Assembly: GCA_903892365.1 (NCBI GenBank)
Contig: CAITIF010000656.1
Span: 1-13,246 of the forward strand
Length of the DNA: 13,246 nt
Origin: an uncultured Pirellula sp.
GTDB lineage: Bacteria; Planctomycetota; Planctomycetia; Pirellulales; Pirellulaceae
Direction: 5' to 3'
The notes beneath the pieces were generated by a model. The model made no database searches. It saw only the letters and a program-made list of their open reading frames with translations, and had not been told where the DNA came from. Below, in pieces: positions 7,733 through 13,246 of the stretch. Made by a program: the position numbers and the translations under genes. The stretch's first letter is position 1. The number at the start of each line of letters is the position of its first letter.

Positions 7733-7928
7733 GCAGAATTTTCTCCAAGATGGTGTGGATCGACTTGCATCGATCCAGGCTATTCAACTGGAAGCGGCCA
7801 TGCATCCTGCATATTCGCTTCAGGGCCGAAGTCTAGGAAACCAATCAAACTAGTCTCTAGGTCAATCTTGAGTGAAAGTTGCGAAAAAATCAGAAATGAT
7901 TTCAGTCTGCTAGCAATCTATTCCGAGA
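7733..7928. promoter_or_regulatory. Divergent intergenic region between the peptidase and membrane protein genes
   Basis: This 196-base gap separates two divergently read genes, so it must hold both promoters. I could not place a convincing -35/-10 pair on either strand. A small near-palindrome, CAGAAATGATTTCAG, lies at about 7891-7905 in an AT-rich patch and is a possible operator. It is short and could be chance. Confidence 0.35.
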
Positions 7929-9554
7929 TTGGAAGAACAAAGTACGAGCAATTCCCTTAACACGCCTCGCTTCATGTTCTTGAAACGCAATCTTCGCATT
8001 GGAATTCGACGCGACGCAGTATTTATTGCAGTACTTTGCACCGCTGCGCTTTTGGCCTTCTATGCTTATGTTGCTCGTCTGAGCGATGTAACGCATGATG
8101 CCTTCCATGAAATGTCGCTTGTTCGCGAGTACTTTACGAGCGGCGTATTTCCGATGGGTGATGTATTTGCATTTACACCGACGGTTTATCCCGTCGTACA
8201 TCACGAATGGGGTACAGGGTTGGTGCTTTACTTTGCTGCTGGATGCAGTCCGCTAGGGTTGGACGGCATGGCGATTCTACGTTCGTTGGTCATCCTTGCG
8301 ATTGCGTTAACGCTGTACCTTGTGGCTCGCAATAACGGCGCGCACCCATTGATGATCGCCGTGTGCGCTCCGATTCTGTTCCCGCTTCTTTGGGTAGGAT
8401 TCGCAACCGTTCGCGCTCAGATTTTTACGCTGCTGTTTATGTTGCTGCAGATGCTGTTGCAACAATCCGATTGGCAAGGAAGCCGCAAGTGGGTCATTGC
8501 TTGGTTTGGACTGTACGTGGTTTGGCTGAACATGCATGCCGGTTTCGTCGTGGGCCTTGCTATGTTGTTTCTTCACGTCGTGGAACGCTGGTTCCTTGCG
8601 ATCTATACCGATCGTTCTTGGGAAGGAGTGCAAAAGGCTTACTTCCAATTGTGGCACCATCTTGCATTGATACCGTTGATTTGCTTTGGCATCTTACTGA
8701 ACCCTTGGGGCACTGCCTACGCGCCGTACTTGTATCGAGCCATCACGATGCCACGTCCGACCATGTTGGAGTGGCAGCCTCTTTGGATGACTCATGACAG
8801 CACGACTGCTATGGCTGCATTTACGCTGTCTCTGATAACTCTTGGGTATGTTGCTAAGAACCGACGATTCAATCGGCTTCGTGGTTGGTTGTTTTGCTGC
8901 TTAGCGGCCTACATGGCTCTCAAACATATTCGGCATGGTTCGCTATACTCCATCGTTTGGATGGCATTAGTTCCGGGATGGTTAACGCCCACGGTATTTG
9001 GTCGATGTTGCATCATATTCTTGACGAACTGGCGTCAAACCGCGATGCGTTTCTCGATGGCGGTCGCCGTTGTCTGCGCTAGTTTCGTATACTTTCATCC
9101 ACTTTGGAAAGCCACTCTTCCAAGCCAGGACCCAGGGTCGGCCATGGTGTATCCGGTGGGAGTGGTTCAGTTCCTGAAGTCGCATGATTTTCAAGGGAAC
9201 GTTCTGACACCTTTCGCAAGCGGCGCCTATGTGTCTTGGATGTGCTATCCCCAGATACGGGTAAGCATCGATGGGCGGTACGAGGTCGCTTATCGCGATG
9301 ATGTTTTACCCAAGCATGATCTGTTCTATTCCGCCAAACCCGGCTGGGAATCAGTGCTTAGCGATTTCAAAGCTGATGCAATTTTGATCCAAGTTTCCAG
9401 TCCTGCGTACCAGCTGCTTGGAACCCCTGGCACGAAGACGGAAACTTGGAAGAGGATTTACGAGGATCAGACGTTCGCTCTTTTTGCACGTTCCCCGATA
9501 GATGAGCCCAGGGGTGGTAATTTTGTTTATTTGCAATCGGAAGCTAATCCTTAG
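7929..9554 (+). CDS. Polytopic membrane protein resembling GT-C glycosyltransferases
   Basis: This 541-residue protein has about ten hydrophobic segments (roughly 30-49, 92-106, 115-133, 138-158, 160-177, 186-217, 240-258, 318-356 as two, and 372-393). A soluble C-terminal domain follows (about 405-525). Polar motifs sit in the loops: THDAFHE (55-61), GDVFAF (77-82), HHEWG (91-95), NMHAG (201-205), NPWG (258-261), EWQPLW (281-286), and SIDGRYEV (446-453) in the soluble part. The acidic and His residues in the first large outer loop recall GT-C enzymes, which transfer sugars from lipid-phosphate donors. No named family is certain, so the function is inferred from architecture only. The TTG start at 7929 has no good Shine-Dalgarno. 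ATG 7974 (residue 16) is an alternative and leaves the first membrane segment intact. Its 3' end faces the tad cluster. Confidence 0.75.
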   Translation: MEEQSTSNSLNTPRFMFLKRNLRIGIRRDAVFIAVLCTAALLAFYAYVARLSDVTHDAFHEMSLVREYFTSGVFPMGDVFAFTPTVYPVVHHEWGTGLVLYFAAGCSPLGLDGMAILRSLVILAIALTLYLVARNNGAHPLMIAVCAPILFPLLWVGFATVRAQIFTLLFMLLQMLLQQSDWQGSRKWVIAWFGLYVVWLNMHAGFVVGLAMLFLHVVERWFLAIYTDRSWEGVQKAYFQLWHHLALIPLICFGILLNPWGTAYAPYLYRAITMPRPTMLEWQPLWMTHDSTTAMAAFTLSLITLGYVAKNRRFNRLRGWLFCCLAAYMALKHIRHGSLYSIVWMALVPGWLTPTVFGRCCIIFLTNWRQTAMRFSMAVAVVCASFVYFHPLWKATLPSQDPGSAMVYPVGVVQFLKSHDFQGNVLTPFASGAYVSWMCYPQIRVSIDGRYEVAYRDDVLPKHDLFYSAKPGWESVLSDFKADAILIQVSSPAYQLLGTPGTKTETWKRIYEDQTFALFARSPIDEPRGGNFVYLQSEANP

Positions 9555-9587
9555 TGATAGGACGCGGATCCTGCAGTAGAGCAAGGC

Positions 9588-10055
9588 CTAAATGTCGATA
9601 GGCTCATTGTTATTGTTTCCGATGTTTCCACCAGAAGGTACCAGATACGCTTTGTTTTCATGATCCAGTGTGATCTCGGATAAGATGTCGGTATTCGTCA
9701 AAAAAACAGGCTTCATCCAAGAGCTGTCAGCGTAACTGCATCGAACCCTTACGGTGACGGTTGACGTTGAAGTTGTGAAGACAGAAGGAGTTACCGTGAC
9801 GGTTGCATTGCGGACTCCGGTTGCGTTCAAGATCTGATTTGCGCGCGCAATAACTTCCGTAGGAGTTCGTCCGGGGACAATTCCCAGTCGAGCAGCTTCG
9901 TAGGCGGCTTGATCTACCGAATGCCTCGCGTACATAAAGCGAGTGAATTCGATACTTGACATTAGTATCACGAAGAATAGACCGCAGCAAATCGCAAATT
10001 CGACGGTGAATGCACCTTGGCGATCATGCATTCGGCTTTGGGTTTGAGATAGCAT
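9588..10055 (-). CDS. TadE-like pseudopilin (second copy)
   Basis: TadE-type proteins are pseudopilins needed to assemble Tad/Flp pili; the Tad prepilin peptidase cuts them after a Gly. Here the site reads RQG-AFTVEF, with Gly14 and Glu19 at the +5 position, followed by a hydrophobic helix (about 16-38). The segment RHSVDQAAYEAARLGI, about 44-59, is the usual TadE continuation. The rest (about 70-155) is a beta-rich domain ending in an Asn-rich tail. At 155 residues it is normal for the family. The ATG lies 3 bases after the TAA of the upstream TadG-like gene. Its GGAG (10062-10065) sits over the last codons of that gene, so translation is probably coupled. Its stop is only 33 bases from the stop of the convergent membrane protein gene. 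Confidence 0.88.
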   Translation of the reverse strand: MLSQTQSRMHDRQGAFTVEFAICCGLFFVILMSSIEFTRFMYARHSVDQAAYEAARLGIVPGRTPTEVIARANQILNATGVRNATVTVTPSVFTTSTSTVTVRVRCSYADSSWMKPVFLTNTDILSEITLDHENKAYLVPSGGNIGNNNNEPIDI

Positions 10056-10058
10056 TTT

Positions 10059-11243
10059 TTACTCCGTCAACATGTTGGGTAAAGTCGCTGCAATGGTTCG
10101 AAAGGCGGCCGTTAGCGACGCTGCATCAGGAGCAACATAACACTGCCCACCACCGGCTTGTGCAACGCGTCGCATCAATGCGACATCGGCCTGCGCGCTA
10201 AACGCAATCGTGTGAATTCGAATGTTCATCTCGCGCGCTGCGGTTGCAAGAGCGACTGGATCATCTCCTTGGGATAGAATGCCGTCGGTCAAAAGAACGA
10301 TACTCTTGCAGGATGTGATTTTTGCACGCGCGGGATCCATTAGGGCATTTACCCCTTCTCGCAATCCGGCTGCAATATTGGTGTTTCCAATCAAGGGTTG
10401 GCTAGCGATCGTATTCAGCCGACTGTTGATCGTGGTGTAGTCGGTGGTGAGTGTTTGATCGATGGATGCCACGGTTGCTGACCAAATCCCAAAGGTGAAA
10501 TTACTGGAATAGGATGCAAGAGCAACTCGCGACTTAATGGGTGCGTCGTTCAAGACCGTCACGAAGACGTTGAGCGCGGAACGCAAGGCTGCCCACCGGC
10601 TGAGCGATGCGTGCGGTAATTGAAAGTAATTTTGGATGGGGGACTTGCCCGCAAGGTCTCCGGGGTAGGCAAACGGCGTGGCCCCTAAAGACCAAGACAT
10701 CGAACCAGACCGATCTACCACCAAGCAAACATCCATCTCAATGCGAGTTGAGGCTGCCGATTGCTCGGAGGCATACGAATCCCGCCCCATCATTTGAGGC
10801 ATCATGATCAATGGTACACCACCCGATAGTCGGTTAAGGCTTGATGTCACGCGGACAGAATTGGTGACTACGGTCGAGCTTGCAGCTGTTTCTGTGAATG
10901 AAAAGGATCCGTTGGGCTGAGGTGCCGACGTGCCGATCTTGATGTCGCTATCACCGAGAATGGCGGATTTGCCCCCGATTCGATGAAGTGCTGCAATTGA
11001 TTTTGCAGCCTGACGTGCTTGATCAGGTGACTGCGATTGCCCAAGGACGACCAAAGCAGCTTTGGCGGCAGCGTCCGTTGCAAGACGTTGCTCGGTCCGG
11101 ACCAATTCCATGTAAGATACATTGATGCACAGTCCAGCAAGCCCCACCATGGCAAACATGGCGCCACCCGCTAAAACGAAAATCGAGCCTTTTCGGCTTG
11201 TCTTGGGAGAATTGCGTCTTGAGTGTTGGACTCGATTTTTCAT
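10059..11243 (-). CDS. TadG-like protein with von Willebrand factor A domain
   Basis: This 394-residue protein (from ATG 11243) starts with a TadG-type N-terminus. A basic stretch is followed by a membrane segment (about 19-42) and an Arg/Thr/Asp/Ala-rich helix (TEQRLATDAAAKAA), as in Tad pilus assembly proteins. A vWA domain follows (about 165-394). Its metal-ion adhesion site is complete: DRSGS (177-181), Thr288 in GNTNIAAGL, and Asp320 in LLTDG. Such domains bind protein ligands through a divalent cation, so a surface or periplasmic adhesion or assembly role is likely. There is no Gly-to-Glu+5 prepilin site. The frame stays open upstream to 11435, but that extension lacks family features and overlaps the preceding tadE gene, so I chose 11243; ATG 11255 is also possible. 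It lies 58 bases after that tadE and is coupled to the next. Confidence 0.88.
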   Translation of the reverse strand: MKNRVQHSRRNSPKTSRKGSIFVLAGGAMFAMVGLAGLCINVSYMELVRTEQRLATDAAAKAALVVLGQSQSPDQARQAAKSIAALHRIGGKSAILGDSDIKIGTSAPQPNGSFSFTETAASSTVVTNSVRVTSSLNRLSGGVPLIMMPQMMGRDSYASEQSAASTRIEMDVCLVVDRSGSMSWSLGATPFAYPGDLAGKSPIQNYFQLPHASLSRWAALRSALNVFVTVLNDAPIKSRVALASYSSNFTFGIWSATVASIDQTLTTDYTTINSRLNTIASQPLIGNTNIAAGLREGVNALMDPARAKITSCKSIVLLTDGILSQGDDPVALATAAREMNIRIHTIAFSAQADVALMRRVAQAGGGQCYVAPDAASLTAAFRTIAATLPNMLTE

Positions 11244-11301
11244 TGTGCCACCCATTGGATCCGTTTGCTGCTTGATGCTTCTATCCCGAAAGTTGCATTC
11301 G

Positions 11302-11715
11302 CTATTCGCGAAGCATGTATGCGTCAACCGTGACGGTTCCTTGATCCTGCAAAACAAAGCGTGTGGGAGAATTGCTCGCCCATGGAACGGTGATTCGAAC
11401 TTGAACTTGAGTCCCTGGTGGCTGCGACAGTACATCTGCGGGAGTCACTGTAACAGTTCCGCCAATAACTCTTCGTTGGGTGAGCAATGTCTGACAGCGG
11501 GTCGTAATGTCGGTATTGCTGCTAGTGCTCCGAGCCGCCAAACGTGCCCCCTCGTAGGCAACTAGAACAGCCGATTGGCGAAGAAAAATCCGCTGGCAGA
11601 CTTCGATCGTCCCAAGGACAAGAATCAGCATCACTGGCAAAACAAATGCCAACTCCACCGTGGCAACGCCTCGGTTAAGTTTTGTGGCTTTTGTTCGTGC
11701 GTAGGATGGCGTCAT
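11302..11715 (-). CDS. TadE-like pseudopilin (first copy)
   Basis: This is a 137-residue TadE-type pseudopilin. The predicted prepilin peptidase site is RG-VATVEL, with Gly16 and Glu21 at +5. A hydrophobic helix (about 17-41) and the typical RQSAVLVAYEGARLAAR segment follow. The remainder is a beta-rich domain with alternating Val/Thr. I chose ATG 11715 because the leader before the Gly then has the usual short, basic form. The frame is open to a TTG at 11760, which would add 15 residues; neither start has a clear Shine-Dalgarno. It is the second gene of a leftward cluster, following the DUF4114 gene and preceding the TadG-like gene. Identity with the other TadE copy is low outside the leader and helix, so they are distinct subunits, not a recent duplication. 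Confidence 0.87.
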   Translation of the reverse strand: MTPSYARTKATKLNRGVATVELAFVLPVMLILVLGTIEVCQRIFLRQSAVLVAYEGARLAARSTSSNTDITTRCQTLLTQRRVIGGTVTVTPADVLSQPPGTQVQVRITVPWASNSPTRFVLQDQGTVTVDAYMLRE

Positions 11716-11771
11716 GGTGAGGATGTTGCTTCGGAATTCATGTTGGGAGCCGACGATCAATCGTGCGGAAT

Positions 11772-12572
11772 CTATTGTGGTAAACTAGCCGGGTTGTCCG
11801 TTAAGACATCAACGTTCTCAATCCCCACATCGACAACGAACAAGGCATCGTTGTAATCCAAGTCACCACCGCCAAGGATGTCTTCGAACCCGACGAGAAT
11901 GTACGGTGAATCCGGCAAGGCGAATGCGACCACATGTTGGAGCCCATCGCTGTTTTTGCTTTTGTCGTTCCAAAGCCAGCCTAGATTTGTGTTGGTTTGA
12001 TTCGATTCACGCCAAAGCCGAAAACCATTGGAAATCAGGAAAAAATCCAGCTGCCATCCGTTGCCGCCAACGCCAATATCAACGAAATCACCTTCGCGAA
12101 TGGGAATGTCGATAGTTCGCTTACCCGTGCCAATCGAAGCATTTGGGAAGATAACCTTCGGACTCCCTGGAGTTGGGCTTCCCGCGGGGGTGAAGGAAAA
12201 GCCCAACGTGTTTTGGTAGCCCGCCCCTTCGGCTAAAAAGTAGATTCGAATGGTTCTTGCAGCCTGCTGCCGTAAGAAAAATTTAGCCGAATCCAGCTTG
12301 AACCCTGGAGCGCTCGTGAAAACTACACTTTCCGATAGATTGTCATTGATGATCGTGCGAAACGATGGCAACCATTGGCTATTAAACTCGGCCGCCCTAG
12401 TATCGGAACCACTCACCTGGACATTGCCAATGACGGGCAGGTTCAATGGTACAGGTGTTGCTTGTGGGCTTGCGGGTGTTCCGGACAAGGCCTCCTTCGA
12501 TACGCAAAGCATCGATATCAACGCCAACCCAAATACGCTCAAAGAGGATGAATTCAATGTTGATCGTCTCAT
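11772..12572 (-). CDS. Secreted DUF4114-domain protein
   Basis: This 266-residue protein has a signal peptide (hydrophobic about 11-24, likely cut near ALS/G, residue 30). The C-terminal part carries the DUF4114 signature: PYILVGFED (223-231) and GGGDLDYNDALF (234-245). Acidic residues and Asn in this signature suggest calcium binding, but that is inference. The middle (about 70-190) is beta-rich, and GNGWQLDFFLISNGFRLW (170-187) resembles carbohydrate- or surface-associated beta sandwiches. No C-terminal sorting signal such as PEP-CTERM is visible. The ATG at 12572 has AAAGG at 6-base spacing. It is the first gene of the leftward cluster leading into the TadE/TadG genes, with 11-56 bases to the next start. 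A role as a secreted adhesin or matrix protein made together with the Tad components is plausible but unproven. Confidence 0.85.
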   Translation of the reverse strand: MRRSTLNSSSLSVFGLALISMLCVSKEALSGTPASPQATPVPLNLPVIGNVQVSGSDTRAAEFNSQWLPSFRTIINDNLSESVVFTSAPGFKLDSAKFFLRQQAARTIRIYFLAEGAGYQNTLGFSFTPAGSPTPGSPKVIFPNASIGTGKRTIDIPIREGDFVDIGVGGNGWQLDFFLISNGFRLWRESNQTNTNLGWLWNDKSKNSDGLQHVVAFALPDSPYILVGFEDILGGGDLDYNDALFVVDVGIENVDVLTDNPASLPQ

Positions 12573-12611
12573 GGCCTACCTTTCGGAACTTCAAAAAGAA
12601 CTAGGTATACA

Positions 12612-12627
12612 AGCATCGAAAGATGCT
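12612..12627. other. Short hairpin AGCATC-GAAA-GATGCT
   Basis: A perfect 6-bp inverted repeat flanks GAAA, 40 bases upstream of the DUF4114 start. On the minus strand, the direction of the gene, the loop is TTTC. It may be a leader hairpin or chance; there is no T-run, so it is not a terminator. Confidence 0.3.
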
Positions 12628-12712
12628 CGCGAAACACGGCTTTTGTAACCCTAGCTTTTTATTTTCCAGAATGTCGATCAATTGTTAACAAATTCGTTGC
12701 AACCTCCAAATG

Positions 12713-12727
12713 TTGTAATCGTTACAA
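12713..12727. promoter_or_regulatory. Candidate operator, perfect inverted repeat TTGTAA-TCG-TTACAA
   Basis: A perfect 6+6 inverted repeat with a 3-base centre lies in the AT-rich gap between the leftward DUF4114/tad cluster and the rightward gene at 12933. Its size and symmetry suit a dimeric regulator such as a MarR- or TetR-type protein. No regulator gene is in the window, and it could occur by chance. Confidence 0.35.
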
Positions 12728-12932
12728 GCTGACTGTGCTGGAAAACTCGGACTTGCTTTCGCTAAAGGGCCGTTTTCTTTGATTAATAGGAAGGGACTCA
12801 GGAGCCGTGCTCCCGTTCGATCGCTTGTTTTGGAATACGAGTACGGGTAACATCGCTCTCGATGGCGACTCCATGGAGTGCGACATCACGACGATACTTT
12901 GCTCTCCAACGGTACCTCAGAGAAACCAATTC

Positions 12933-13246
12933 ATGAATAACATCTTCAGCCGAAATGCAATTGCAGGTTTTGTCATAGCGATGATCGTAGTCTTCATCGC
13001 GATCCCGCATGTGTCTGTATCCACGGAACCACAGGAAACCCAACCTCCGCAAAGACTGCAGCAGGAAAGACTGCAAGATCCCGAAAGCCAAGAAGTGCCA
13101 TCGCTGTCGCTGCCTTTCACATTCGATCCAAAGCAAGCGACTGCTCCCTCGCCAGCAGTACCTACACCTGCAATGCCGACCCCTGCAGCACCTTCACCAG
13201 CTCCCGACAGCGATATGCAAGCGGATCCATTGTTCTTGGAGATCCA
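12933..13246 (+). CDS. Signal-peptide-bearing Pro/Ala/Gln-rich protein, C-terminus cut by window edge
   Basis: From ATG 12933 the frame runs off the right edge after 104 codons. The N-terminus is MNNIFSRNAIAGFVIAMIVV with hydrophobic residues continuing to about residue 25. This is a signal peptide or signal anchor, so the protein is exported or membrane-tethered. After it comes a Gln/Glu/Pro-rich stretch and a run of Pro-Ala-Thr repeats (about 72-92: PAVPTPAMPTPAAPSPAP). Such flexible linkers are common in planctomycete envelope proteins. No domain is visible yet, so the function is unknown. There is no strong Shine-Dalgarno; the start was chosen because it puts the hydrophobic segment at the N-terminus. 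The gene is divergent from the DUF4114/tad cluster and shares its upstream region. Confidence 0.7.
   Translation, partial: MNNIFSRNAIAGFVIAMIVVFIAIPHVSVSTEPQETQPPQRLQQERLQDPESQEVPSLSLPFTFDPKQATAPSPAVPTPAMPTPAAPSPAPDSDMQADPLFLEI

Larger units (their letters stand above)
12573..12932. other. Divergent intergenic region, promoter region of the DUF4114/tad cluster
   Basis: About 360 bases separate the leftward cluster from the rightward gene at the window edge. It contains the hairpin at 12612, an AT-rich stretch (about 12650-12690) and the inverted repeat at 12713. No clear -35/-10 pair was identified. The plus-strand frame of the gene at 12933 stays open back to 12783, with GTG 12807 and ATG 12873 as upstream starts. 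That extension lacks protein-like features and would bury the signal peptide. Confidence 0.5.

Noticed and set aside
11244..11435. N-terminal extension of the TadG-like gene
   Set aside because: It overlaps the end of the upstream tadE gene, has Cys/His-rich non-family sequence, and the typical TadG start begins at 11243.
12798..13136. 112-codon minus-strand frame at the right edge
   Set aside because: Arg/Trp/Cys/His-rich translation typical of a shadow; the plus strand there has a signal peptide and Pro/Ala linker composition.

Overview
The window most likely comes from a planctomycete of the Pirellulaceae (Rhodopirellula-like). This is an inference from gene content. The signs are: a GAF plus SpoIIE/PP2C-type protein of the layout seen in that group, a very large TPR-containing secretin, Tad-type pseudopilin genes, a DUF4114 secreted protein, many proteins with long signal peptides or Pro/Ser-rich stretches, and a palindromic repeat with a GGGCGCTAGCC core. 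No rRNA, tRNA, CRISPR array or insertion sequence was seen.

Left part (1-2420). The edge carries the first 19 codons of csrA, read leftwards, with a strong ribosome binding site. A roughly 600-base stretch follows. Part of it (about 314-730, minus strand) reads as one protein-like frame broken by two stop codons, a possible decayed gene. Next is a rightward 583-residue GAF + SpoIIE/PP2C-like protein. It has lost nearly all of the metal-binding aspartates of the phosphatase fold and is probably a catalytically dead pseudophosphatase.

Middle part (2421-7732). A 22-bp-arm inverted repeat and a strong intrinsic terminator separate the pseudophosphatase from a 1217-residue secretin on the minus strand. 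Upstream of the secretin, in the same orientation, is a secreted zincin-type metallopeptidase (HEITH, then E147).

Right part (7733-13246). A polytopic membrane protein resembling GT-C glycosyltransferases runs rightwards. Its end lies 33 bases from the end of a leftward four-gene cluster: DUF4114 secreted protein, TadE-like pseudopilin, TadG-like protein with a complete von Willebrand A metal site, and a second TadE-like pseudopilin. The right edge holds the start of a rightward signal-peptide-bearing, Pro/Ala-rich protein.

Taken together, the window looks like cell-envelope and surface-appendage genes. The secretin could be the outer-membrane channel of a Tad/type II-like machine, and the TadE/TadE/TadG cluster provides minor components of such a machine. 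The motor ATPase, inner-membrane platform, prepilin peptidase and major pilin are not in the window, so assigning the secretin to the same machine is inference. The most unusual items are the pseudophosphatase, the twice-interrupted reading frame beside it, and the DUF4114 protein leading a mini-Tad operon.
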